Assembly (NCBI RefSeq): GCF_001905505.1
Contig: NZ_LIPG01000006.1
Location: 538,319-602,318 of the forward strand
Source: Streptomyces sp. CB02058
GTDB lineage: Bacteria; Actinomycetota; Actinomycetes; Streptomycetales; Streptomycetaceae
DNA length: 64,000 nt
Reading direction: 5' to 3'
Shown: positions 17,931 through 25,079 of the stretch, in pieces
Layout of the letters: every line of letters begins with the position of its first letter
Position numbering within the stretch: the first letter of the stretch is position 1
Notes under the pieces: model-generated
The model's database searches: none
What the model was told of the DNA's origin: nothing
What the model saw: only the letters and a program-made list of their open reading frames with translations
Position numbers and translations under genes: made by a program

Positions 17931-19103
17931 ATGTCCGACGTTGCCCCGCAGCCGGTGGAACGCCGTCTGCCCACCGAGGAGTCCCGGCAGCTCATCGAGC
18001 TCGTCCGCGACATCGTGTCGAAGGAGATCGCTCCCCGGGCGGCCGACGAGGAGGAAGCGGGCGTCTTCCCCCGCGAGGTCTTCACCCTCCTCTCCGAGGC
18101 CGGACTGCTCGGACTCCCGTACGGCTCCGCGTACGGCGGCGGCGACCAGCCGTACGAGGTCTACCTCCAGGTCCTCGAAGAACTCGCGGCCGCGCGGCTC
18201 ACCGTCGGGCTCGGCGTCAGCGTCCACTCGCTGGCCTGCCATGCGCTCGCCAACTTCGGCACCGAGGAGCAACGCGCCGCCCACCTCCCCGCGATGCTCG
18301 CGGGCGGCCTGCTGGGCGCCTACTGCCTCTCCGAGCCGTCCTCGGGCTCCGACGCCGCCTCGCTCCGCACCAAGGCCGTCCGGGACGGCGACGACTGGGT
18401 GCTGGGCGGCACCAAGGCCTGGATCACGCACGGCGGCATCGCCGACTTCTACACCGTGCTGGCCCGCACCGGCGAGGAGGGCCCCCGGGGCATCACCGCG
18501 TTCCTCGTGCCCGGCGACGCCGGTGGTCTCGAAGCGGCCGCCCCCGAGAAGAAGATGGGCATGAAGGGCTCGCCCACCGCCCAGCTGCACTTGGACGGCG
18601 TACGGATCTCCGGCGACCGCCGCATCGGCGAGGAGGGGCAGGGCTTCGCCATCGCCCTGTCCGCGCTCGACTCGGGGCGGCTGGGGATCGCCGCCTGCGC
18701 CATCGGTGTCGCCCAGGCGGCCCTGGACGAGGCGGTCGGATATGCCACGGGACGGCGCCAGTTCGGCCGCCCCATCGCGGACTTCCAGGGGCTGCGCTTC
18801 ATGCTCGCCGACATGGCCACCCGCATCGAGGCGGGCCGGGCGCTCTACCTGGAGGCGGCACGGCTCCGCGACGCGGGCCTGCCGTTCTCGCGGCAGGCGG
18901 CCATGGCGAAACTCTTCTGCACCGATGCGGCCATGCGGGTGACCACCGACGCGGTCCAGGTCCTCGGGGGCTACGGCTACACCCTCGACTTCCCGGTCGA
19001 ACGGCTGATGCGTGAGGCGAAGGTGCTCCAGATCGTCGAGGGCACCAATCAGATCCAGCGGATGGTCATCGCCCGTCACCTCGCGGGTCCCGAGACGCGC
19101 TGA
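17931..19103 (+). CDS. acyl-CoA dehydrogenase
   Basis: A 390-residue flavoenzyme that introduces the alpha-beta double bond in acyl-CoA, probably a short or branched-chain substrate. The all-helical N-domain is followed by the FAD-binding CLSEPSSGSDAASL, then a beta domain with WITHGGIADFYTV, and the C-terminal helical domain. The catalytic base glutamate is in IVEGTNQIQRMVIARHL, at the position used by the butyryl/isovaleryl group. The ATG start has GGGAGGA upstream; the frame is open for 63 further codons, but without family match. It is divergent from the chitinase. Its C-terminus overlaps a convergent small gene by 38 bases. Confidence 0.93.
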   Translation: MSDVAPQPVERRLPTEESRQLIELVRDIVSKEIAPRAADEEEAGVFPREVFTLLSEAGLLGLPYGSAYGGGDQPYEVYLQVLEELAAARLTVGLGVSVHSLACHALANFGTEEQRAAHLPAMLAGGLLGAYCLSEPSSGSDAASLRTKAVRDGDDWVLGGTKAWITHGGIADFYTVLARTGEEGPRGITAFLVPGDAGGLEAAAPEKKMGMKGSPTAQLHLDGVRISGDRRIGEEGQGFAIALSALDSGRLGIAACAIGVAQAALDEAVGYATGRRQFGRPIADFQGLRFMLADMATRIEAGRALYLEAARLRDAGLPFSRQAAMAKLFCTDAAMRVTTDAVQVLGGYGYTLDFPVERLMREAKVLQIVEGTNQIQRMVIARHLAGPETR

Positions 19104-19347
19104 CCCGGACGGGCCGGTCCGACCACACGGGTGTCGTCATGATCCGGTTCCACTCCTGGTCATGGCGGCCCGGCATGGTCCGGCCCGTGGACTCCCAATG
19201 GCGCAGCATGGCGCGGTAGATGGGCGGGTCGGTGGAGTGCGGCACGGACTCGCGGGGCAGCGGTCCGGGCTGAGGAACCGATTCTCCGGACGTCGGAGCT
19301 GTGAGACGGCGGCGGACGGGGCCGGCCGTCGAATGCAGGCTGGTCAT
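19066..19347 (-). CDS. small conserved actinobacterial-type hypothetical protein
   Basis: A 93-residue frame. The stretch PPIYRAMLRHWESTGRTMPG and the following RHDQEW look like a conserved short motif (I/V-Y-x-x-hydrophobic-x-x-x-W-x-x-x-G-R-x-hydrophobic-P-G-x-x-D) seen in small Streptomyces hypotheticals. Third positions in this part are almost all G or C, as expected for a real gene. It overlaps the end of the convergent acyl-CoA dehydrogenase by 38 bases, so the true stop could be read-through into a conserved neighbour or the gene could be slightly different. No ribosome site is clear before the ATG. Function unknown. Confidence 0.55.
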   Translation of the reverse strand: MTSLHSTAGPVRRRLTAPTSGESVPQPGPLPRESVPHSTDPPIYRAMLRHWESTGRTMPGRHDQEWNRIMTTPVWSDRPVRVSASRDPRGDGR

Positions 19348-19508
19348 ACAGAACCAACGCCCGTACGGGGCTCCGGGTCACTGTCCGGCCGATTCGCGCG
19401 CCCGTTCCTCCCGGGTGCGGCGGTCACCGGCCGTCCGGTGAACTGCCCGCACCACGCCGGACCGGCCGTCGTGGTGCGCTCAGAGGTGGTACGCCTGCCG
19501 GACGGCCG

Positions 19509-19919
19509 TCAGGCGGCCTGCCGTCCCGCCTGCGGCACGTACCGCCGGGGACGCGAGCCGGGACCGCCGGCGTGGGAGAAGGGCTGCATCCGCCAGTCGA
19601 GTCCCTGAGGGAGCGTCAGCAGCAGTGCCGTCTCCTGCTCCTGGGCCTCCAGCGTCTCGTCGGCAGGGCGCGCCAGCGAGGCGTCGCGGGCCGTGCCGGG
19701 GCAGACGGTGAGGACGAACGGATTCCACGGCGTCGGGCAGAGCGCGTGCTCGGGAAGCACGTCCTCGTCCGCCAGCAGGGCGATCGGCTGGGTGCAGTCC
19801 GGGCAGATCACCCGGTACATCTCGAAAGTGTCGTACGCGTCGGGAACACTGTCCTCGTCCGGAGCCGCGTATGCGTCGGGCTCCGGTTCGGTACGTCCGG
19901 TGAGCTTCAGGCTCTGCAT
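19509..19919 (-). CDS. hypothetical protein with cysteine-pair (zinc-ribbon-like) motif
   Basis: A 136-residue acidic-to-neutral protein. An N-terminal acidic low-complexity stretch precedes RVICPDCTQPIALL, and a further pair of cysteines follows at about 25 and 36 residues (ALCPTPW, TVCPG). This could form a zinc ribbon, although the second half lacks a clean CxxC. The end is basic (RPRRYVPQAGRQAA). The start is the ATG before QSLKLTG, with GAGGGGGG upstream; the longer frame is not supported. It is divergent from the Lrp regulator. I do not recognise a function. Confidence 0.7.
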   Translation of the reverse strand: MQSLKLTGRTEPEPDAYAAPDEDSVPDAYDTFEMYRVICPDCTQPIALLADEDVLPEHALCPTPWNPFVLTVCPGTARDASLARPADETLEAQEQETALLLTLPQGLDWRMQPFSHAGGPGSRPRRYVPQAGRQAA

Positions 19920-20122
19920 GGGATTTTCCCCCCTCGGGTGGGCCGGCAAGCCGCCACGGCCTCGGCCACAGCAAGCACTTCCCGTCGGAAGTCGGCCGTA
20001 ACCGCGAGGTCGTCGGCTACCCACCCGTAAACTTGTGGCATTGGTCACATGCCCCTCGAACCTGCCCCTCAGATCCCCCCACGACTGTGCCTGGAGGGAC
20101 CTGGGGCCATAGGTTGATCCGC

Positions 20123-20563
20123 ATGGAGGAGCTGGACCGACAGATTGTGGAGTTGCTCGTCAAGGACGGGCGGATGAGCTACACCGACCTGGGCAAGGCC
20201 ACCGGCCTGTCCACCTCGGCCGTTCATCAGCGTGTTCGCCGGCTGGAGCAGCGCGGGGTGATCCGGGGCTATGCCGCGGTCGTCGACCCCGAGGCCGTCG
20301 GCCTGCCCCTGACCGCGTTCATCTCGGTGAAACCCTTCGACCCGAGCGCACCCGACGACATCTCCGAACGCCTCGCGGGCGTGCCGGAGCTGGAGGCGTG
20401 CCACAGCGTCGCGGGTGACGAGAACTACATCCTCAAGGTGCGGGTCTCCAGCCCTCTGGAGCTGGAACACCTGCTCACCCGGATCCGTACGCTGGCGGGC
20501 GTCTCCACGCGTACGACCGTCGTCCTCTCCACGCCGTACGAGGCCCGGCCGCCCCGCATCTGA
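20123..20563 (+). CDS. Lrp/AsnC-family transcriptional regulator
   Basis: A 146-residue protein with the two standard parts. An N-terminal helix-turn-helix (LDRQIVELLVKDGRMSYTDLGKATGLS, VHQRVRRLEQRGVIRGY) binds DNA. A C-terminal RAM domain (about 65-140; AFISVKPFDP, VAGDENYILKVRV) binds amino acids and forms octamers. ATG at 20123 is used; TTG three codons earlier is the alternative. It is followed after 67 bases by an amidohydrolase on the same strand, which it may control. The effector is not identifiable. Confidence 0.9.
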   Translation: MEELDRQIVELLVKDGRMSYTDLGKATGLSTSAVHQRVRRLEQRGVIRGYAAVVDPEAVGLPLTAFISVKPFDPSAPDDISERLAGVPELEACHSVAGDENYILKVRVSSPLELEHLLTRIRTLAGVSTRTTVVLSTPYEARPPRI

Positions 20564-20630
20564 GGCATCCGTCCGCCGTGGCGGAGGGGGCGGGCGCGGA
20601 AGCGGTCCCGGCAGGCGCGAGACTGGTCCC

Positions 20631-22271
20631 ATGACCGAGAGCACCGCCCCCCAGAGCGAACACCGCACCGTGCTGCTGCGCGGTGGAGACGTCCACAGCC
20701 CCGCCGATCCCTTCGCCACCGCGATGGTCGTCGAACGCGGCCATGTCGCCTGGGTGGGCTCCGAGGGGGCCGCGGACTCCTTCGCGAGCGGCGTCGACGA
20801 GGTGATCGACCTGGAAGGGGCCCTGGTCACCCCGGCGTTCACCGACTCCCACGTCCACACCACGTCGACCGGACTCGCCCTCACCGGGCTGGACCTCTCC
20901 GGCGCGCGCACGCTCACCGAAGCCCTCGAGCTCGTACGCGCCTTCGCCGAAGGGCACCCGGAGGAGCGGGTGATCCTCGGCCACGGCTGGGACGCCGCCC
21001 GCTGGCCCGGGCAGCGGCCCCCCTCCCGCGCCGAACTCGACGAGGCGTCCGGCGGCCGTGCGGTCTACCTGCCCCGTGTGGACGTCCACTCCGCCGTCGT
21101 GACCACGGCGCTCCTGGACCTCGTCCCGGGCGTCACCGGGCTGGCCGGGTACCACCCCGACGCCCCTCTGACCGGCGACGCCCACCACGCGGTGCGCGCG
21201 GCGGCCCACCGCGCCGTCACCCCGACACAGCGGGCCGAGGCCCAGCGCGCCGCCCTGGCCCACGCCGCCTCCCTCGGCATCGGAACCGTCCACGAGTGCG
21301 CCGGTCCCGACATCTCCGACGAGGAGGACTTCACGGGCCTTCTGGAGCTCGCCTCGGAGCGGCCGGGCCCCCGGGTCTTCGGCTACTGGGCCGAGCGCGT
21401 CGACGACGCCAAGGGCGCCGCCCGGGTCCGCGAGCTCGGCGCCATCGGCGCGGCGGGCGACCTCTTCGTCGACGGCTCGCTGGGCTCGCACACCGCCCAC
21501 CTGCACGAGCCGTACGCCGACGCCCCGCACACCGGCGGCGCCCGGCTCGACGCCCGGCAGATCGCCGCGCATGTGACGGCGTGCACCGAGGCAGGACTCC
21601 AGGCCGGTTTCCACGCCATCGGCGACGCGGCGGTGTCCGCCGTCGTGGAGGGCGTGCGCGCCGCGTCCGAGACGCTCGGGCTCGCCCGGATCCGGGCCGC
21701 CAGGCACCGCGTGGAGCACGCCGAGATGCTCACCCCGGAGACGGTCGCCGCCTTCGCCGAACTGGGCCTCACCGCCTCCGTCCAGCCCGCCTTCGACGCC
21801 GCCTGGGGCGGCCCCGACGGCATGTACGCCCAGCGCCTGGGCGCGGAGCGGGCGGCGACCCTCAACCCGTACGCGGCGATGCTGCGCGCCGGTGTGCCCC
21901 TCGCCTTCGGCTCGGACAGCCCGGTCACCCCGCTGGACCCCTGGGGGACCGTGCGGGCCGCGGCCCACCACCGCACGCCCGGGCACCGGGTCTCCGTGCG
22001 CGCCGGCTTCACCGCCCACACCCGGGGCGGCTGGCGCGCGGTCGGCCGCGACGACGCGGGCGTGCTCGTGCCGGGGGCCCCGGCCGACTACGCCGTCTGG
22101 CGCACCGGCGAACTGCTCGTCCAGGCCCCCGACGACCGGGTGGCGCGCTGGTCCACGGACCCCCGCTCCGGCACCCCCGGCCTGCCCGATCTCACCCCCG
22201 GAGGGGACCTTCCGGTCTGCCTGCGCACGGTGGTCTTCGGACAAACTGTCTACGTAAGGCCGAACGAGTGA
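20631..22271 (+). CDS. YtcJ-like amidohydrolase (amidohydrolase 3 family)
   Basis: A 546-residue metal-dependent hydrolase. The short N-terminal beta part (VLLRGGDVHSP, GHVAWVGSE) is followed by a TIM barrel with metal ligands in FTDSHVHTT. HAIGDAAV and HRVEHAEML follow, and the late aspartate is in FGSDSPVTP. These features define the YtcJ-type group, which removes N-acyl or formyl groups or opens rings in various compounds. The start ATG is 67 bases after the Lrp gene; the frame is open further upstream through that gene, which is shadow coding. Substrate unknown. Confidence 0.9.
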   Translation: MTESTAPQSEHRTVLLRGGDVHSPADPFATAMVVERGHVAWVGSEGAADSFASGVDEVIDLEGALVTPAFTDSHVHTTSTGLALTGLDLSGARTLTEALELVRAFAEGHPEERVILGHGWDAARWPGQRPPSRAELDEASGGRAVYLPRVDVHSAVVTTALLDLVPGVTGLAGYHPDAPLTGDAHHAVRAAAHRAVTPTQRAEAQRAALAHAASLGIGTVHECAGPDISDEEDFTGLLELASERPGPRVFGYWAERVDDAKGAARVRELGAIGAAGDLFVDGSLGSHTAHLHEPYADAPHTGGARLDARQIAAHVTACTEAGLQAGFHAIGDAAVSAVVEGVRAASETLGLARIRAARHRVEHAEMLTPETVAAFAELGLTASVQPAFDAAWGGPDGMYAQRLGAERAATLNPYAAMLRAGVPLAFGSDSPVTPLDPWGTVRAAAHHRTPGHRVSVRAGFTAHTRGGWRAVGRDDAGVLVPGAPADYAVWRTGELLVQAPDDRVARWSTDPRSGTPGLPDLTPGGDLPVCLRTVVFGQTVYVRPNE

Positions 22272-22346
22272 CGTCAGGATGTTCCGTACCGCCGATCGAA
22301 GGCGCCGGGACTCCGCCGCGACCTGCGCGTCCTCCGCACTGACCAG

Positions 22347-22366
22347 GCACTTTCGAGAGAAAGTGC
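22347..22366 (+). terminator. GAGA-loop hairpin after the amidohydrolase
   Basis: A perfect 8-bp stem GCACTTTC/GAAAGTGC with a GAGA tetraloop, 75 bases past the stop and just before the ppm1 promoter. It is less GC-rich than its surroundings. Confidence 0.5.
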
Positions 22367-22380
22367 AGGTCGAACGGCTG

Positions 22381-22820
22381 TTGACAGGGAGCGCCCACGG
22401 GCCGGTAGGTTCGGCCGGGTCCACCACTGGACGTCCGACCGGTCAAACCTCCACGCAGTCGTCGAACGCCGCTGGGTCATGGGGCGGTGTACCGCACCGG
22501 TGCACCACCACTGGCAGCCAGGTTCAGCGCTCGCGCCTCGGGGGCGAGGGAAGGTTTCGGCTGGGCGGCAGGTGTGACCCGGGTGGGGCCCGGAGGTTCA
22601 GTAGACAACGGCTTTCGGTCGACCCGCAGCCAGCGGGTCCCAGGTCGGCCCGAAGGACACCGGGCCCCGATCCGCAGTGCTGGGACCCGCTGCGCTGTCC
22701 TTCTGTCCGCAGTTCCACGCTTCTGTCCGCGCGTACCGCGCCACCCCGTGACCGTGTCGGAGTCATGCCGTGGTGCGCTGGATATGGTGTGCACCTGCGT
22801 ACGGACTTTAAGGGGCAGTA
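22381..22820 (+). promoter_or_regulatory. ppm1 promoter and about 400-base structured leader
   Basis: TTGACA at 22381-22386, 19 bases, then TAGGTT at 22406-22411 is the best consensus-like promoter in the area. From there to the ppm1 GTG at 22821 I see no credible gene. The leader contains two structures that exclude each other. The local hairpin is GACCCGC (22621-22627) with GCGGGTC (22633-22639). The long-range stem is 13 perfect bp, CAGCGGGTCCCAG (22631-22643) with CTGGGACCCGCTG (22680-22692). Two exact copies of TTCTGTCCGC follow at 22701 and 22721. A second weak -10 (GATATG near 22780) could allow a shorter transcript. Confidence 0.5.
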
Positions 22821-23588
22821 GTGAACGACGGCGGTCAGAGGCAGTTCGGCCCGCTCGGCAGAGTCTTGGTGATCATTCCGACCTACAACGAGGCCGAGAA
22901 CGTCAAGCTGATCGTCGCCCGGGTGCGCGCCGCCGTTCCGGACGCGGACATCCTCGTCGCGGACGACAACAGCCCCGACGGCACCGGCAAGGTCGCCGAC
23001 GAACTCGCCGCGGCCGACAGCCAGGTGCACGTCCTGCACCGCAAGGGCAAGGAAGGGCTCGGCGCCGCCTACCTGGCCGGCTTCCGCTGGGGCTCCGAGC
23101 ACGGCTACGGCGTCCTGGTCGAGATGGACGCGGACGGCTCCCACCAGCCCGAGGAACTGCCCAGGCTCCTCACCGCCCTGAAGGGCGCCGACCTCGTCCT
23201 CGGCTCGCGCTGGGTCCCCGGCGGCCGGGTCGTCAACTGGCCCAGGCACCGCGAGATGATCTCGCGTGGCGGCAGCCTCTACTCCCGCATGCTGCTGGGC
23301 CTCTCGGTGCGTGACGTGACCGGCGGCTACCGGGCCTTCCGCACGCCGACGCTGGACGGCCTCGGCCTCGACGAGGTGGCCTCGCAGGGCTACTGCTTCC
23401 AGGTCGACCTGGCCCGGCGCGCCGTCGAGGCCGGGTACCACGTCGTCGAGGTGCCCATCACCTTCATGGAGCGGGAGATCGGCGACTCCAAGATGAGCAG
23501 GGACATCCTCGTCGAGGCCCTGTGGAGGGTCACCGGCTGGGGCATCACGGGCCGGGCCAACAAGGTGCTGGGCCGCAAGAGCTCCTGA
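22821..23588 (+). CDS. ppm1: polyprenol-phosphate mannose synthase
   Basis: A 255-residue GT2-family enzyme that transfers mannose from GDP-mannose to polyprenyl phosphate on the inner membrane face. The product is the donor for O-mannosylation of secreted proteins. Sequence features are the nucleotide-sugar-binding VIIPTYNEAENV start, DNSPDGTG, the DxD-type VEMDADGSHQPEEL, and the late QVDLARRA and EVPITFMERE. It lacks the acyltransferase domain fused to mycobacterial Ppm1, as is usual in Streptomyces. In S. coelicolor the homologue (SCO1423) is needed for phage phiC31 infection through protein glycosylation. The GTG start follows AGGGGCAGTA. FxsA follows 68 bases later. Confidence 0.92.
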   Translation: MNDGGQRQFGPLGRVLVIIPTYNEAENVKLIVARVRAAVPDADILVADDNSPDGTGKVADELAAADSQVHVLHRKGKEGLGAAYLAGFRWGSEHGYGVLVEMDADGSHQPEELPRLLTALKGADLVLGSRWVPGGRVVNWPRHREMISRGGSLYSRMLLGLSVRDVTGGYRAFRTPTLDGLGLDEVASQGYCFQVDLARRAVEAGYHVVEVPITFMEREIGDSKMSRDILVEALWRVTGWGITGRANKVLGRKSS

Positions 23589-23656
23589 CCCCGTGCCGGT
23601 TCCGTCATGATCACCCCCTTACGCCGCTCGCACGCGCGTACAGGCACACTGGGAGC

Positions 23657-24256
23657 ATGACGACCGGCACACCGCCTCCGAACCGTCCACGGCGCTCACG
23701 CGCCCGTACCTTCCTGCCGCTGGGCGTCGCGGCCTGGATCGTGCTGGAGATCTGGCTGCTCACCGTGGTGGCCGACGCGGCGAACGGGTTCACCGTGCTG
23801 CTGATCCTGGTCGCGAGCGCCGTCCTGGGCGCCGCGGTGATCAAGCGGGCGGGCCGGCGGGCCTTCCGCACGCTCACCGAGACCCTCCAGCAGATGCCGG
23901 GGCAGCCCGGCGCGCCCGCCGGCCCCGCCGCCGCCCCCACGGGCAGCAAGGGCAACGGCTTCCTGATGCTGGGCGGCCTGCTCCTGATGATCCCCGGAGT
24001 GATCTCCGACGCGGCGGGACTCCTGCTCCTGCTGCCCCCGATCCGCTCGGTGCTCAGCCGCTACGCGGAACGCTCCCTGGACCGCCGCATGAGGACCGTG
24101 GCGCCCGGCGGCTTCTCCGACGCCTTCCAGCAGGCCCGTATCCACCGCCCCGACGGCAAGGTGGTCCAGGGCGAGGTCATCCGCGAGGACGGCGCGCCCG
24201 CCCGCCCCCGCCCCGACGACGGCCCCGGGGCGGACCGCCCGCCGCTGGCCGGCTGA
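23657..24256 (+). CDS. fxsA: FxsA-family membrane protein
   Basis: A 199-residue membrane protein. Two close hydrophobic helices (about 20-60, WIVLEIWLLTVVADAANGFTV) and a third region (about 100-128, GFLMLGGLLLMIPGVISDAAG) match the FxsA pattern, including the conserved P-G-hydrophobic-hydrophobic-(T/S)-D segment. Escherichia coli FxsA relieves exclusion of phage T7 by the F plasmid when overproduced, but its normal role is unclear. The C-terminal tail is cytoplasmic and rich in Pro, Asp and Arg. It follows ppm1 on the same strand and is closed by a strong terminator. Confidence 0.88.
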   Translation: MTTGTPPPNRPRRSRARTFLPLGVAAWIVLEIWLLTVVADAANGFTVLLILVASAVLGAAVIKRAGRRAFRTLTETLQQMPGQPGAPAGPAAAPTGSKGNGFLMLGGLLLMIPGVISDAAGLLLLLPPIRSVLSRYAERSLDRRMRTVAPGGFSDAFQQARIHRPDGKVVQGEVIREDGAPARPRPDDGPGADRPPLAG

Positions 24257-24270
24257 CCCCGATCCCGCCG

Positions 24271-24315
24271 ACGTGCGTGCGCGGCGCCCCTGCCCGGGGC
24301 GCCGCGCACGCACGT
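24271..24315 (+). terminator. 20-bp perfect hairpin after fxsA
   Basis: Arms 24271-24290 and 24296-24315 pair perfectly around a 5-base loop, 14 bases past the stop. It is one of two very strong hairpins between the convergent fxsA and rbpA genes. Confidence 0.88.
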
Positions 24316-24378
24316 GCTGGCTGACGGGAACGTCCGGACCGTCAGGGGGCGTACGGACAGGGCCTACGGGCGGACAAA

Positions 24379-24421
24379 AGCCGCGGGCCGTGACACAGGA
24401 ACTGTGTCACGGCCCGCGGCT
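24379..24421 (-). terminator. 20-bp perfect hairpin with T run after rbpA
   Basis: Arms 24379-24398 and 24402-24421 pair perfectly around a GAA loop. On the minus strand the stem ends in CTTTTG, so this is a classical intrinsic terminator 19 bases after the rbpA stop. Confidence 0.9.
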
Positions 24422-24440
24422 CGATCAGTGCGGTGTGCGG

Positions 24441-24815
24441 TCAGGCAGACTTCCTGCTGTCCCGCGGGTGCACGGCGATGTTCATGGCTCCGGAGCGCAG
24501 AACGGCCAGCCTCTCGGCCAGCACCTCCTCCAGCTCCTCGCGGGTGCGCCGCTCCATGAGCATGTCCCAGTGCGTACGCGCAGGCTTGCCCTTCTTCTCC
24601 TCGGGGCCATCCCCGTCCACCAGGAGTGCCGTGGCGCCGCACGCCTTGCACTCCCACTCCGGCGGAATTTCCGCCTCTACCGAGAACGGCATCTCAAATC
24701 GATGTCCGTTCGGGCATGCGTACTCCACCGCCTGGCGCGGGGCCAGATCGATGCCGCGGTCCGTCTCGTAGCTGGTAACCACGAGTCGCGTGCCGCGGAG
24801 AGCTCGCTCACTCAT
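24441..24815 (-). CDS. rbpA: RNA polymerase-binding protein RbpA
   Basis: A 124-residue actinobacterial transcription factor that binds RNA polymerase and the principal sigma factor and stabilises the open complex; it also affects rifampicin tolerance. The zinc site is visible as Cys34, His38, Cys56 and Cys59 (YACPNGHRFEM, PPEWECKACG). The C-terminal sigma-interacting part contains KPARTHWDMLMERRTREELEE. Length is the same as the S. coelicolor protein (SCO1421). It is transcribed alone, between a strong terminator and a sigma-R promoter. Confidence 0.97.
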   Translation of the reverse strand: MSERALRGTRLVVTSYETDRGIDLAPRQAVEYACPNGHRFEMPFSVEAEIPPEWECKACGATALLVDGDGPEEKKGKPARTHWDMLMERRTREELEEVLAERLAVLRSGAMNIAVHPRDSRKSA

Positions 24816-24876
24816 GAATCGTGCCTCCCGGGCTTGTCGCCCACAGGACAGGTGTCGCTGTCGTCGTCATCCGGTC

Positions 24877-24902
24877 AACGTCCGGTCGGCGGTAAAGATT
24901 CC
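24877..24902 (-). promoter_or_regulatory. sigma-R promoter of rbpA
   Basis: Read on the minus strand, GGAAT (24902-24898), exactly 18 bases, then GTT (24879-24877): a perfect match to the sigma-R consensus GGAAT-N18-GTT used for thiol-oxidative stress genes. Transcription would start about 55 bases before the ATG. rbpA is an established sigma-R target in S. coelicolor. Further upstream (24971-24997) two TTGTCACC copies are 19 bases apart; their role is unknown. Confidence 0.85.
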
Positions 24903-25079
24903 CGTTGCCGGTCATGCGTCGCCCGTCGTGCCGCTGCCATGTCTGGGTTGAATACCCTCCGGTGCCCGGTTTGTCACCTCTGGTCGAAGTTGTCACCCAA
25001 CGGTTTGACTTCTTCCACTCGCAGTAACGGTCCTCCGGGCAGGCCAAAGGCGTACACTACCGGCCTTTCACTTCGACGT

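Noticed and set aside
22279..22821. 180-aa plus-strand frame in the ppm1 leader
   Set aside because: Composition (Arg, Ser, Pro, Gly) and third-position use do not look coding; the segment is better explained as promoter and structured leader.
24808..25047. 79-aa minus-strand frame in front of rbpA
   Set aside because: Overlaps the sigma-R promoter and has no good ribosome site; probably untranslated.
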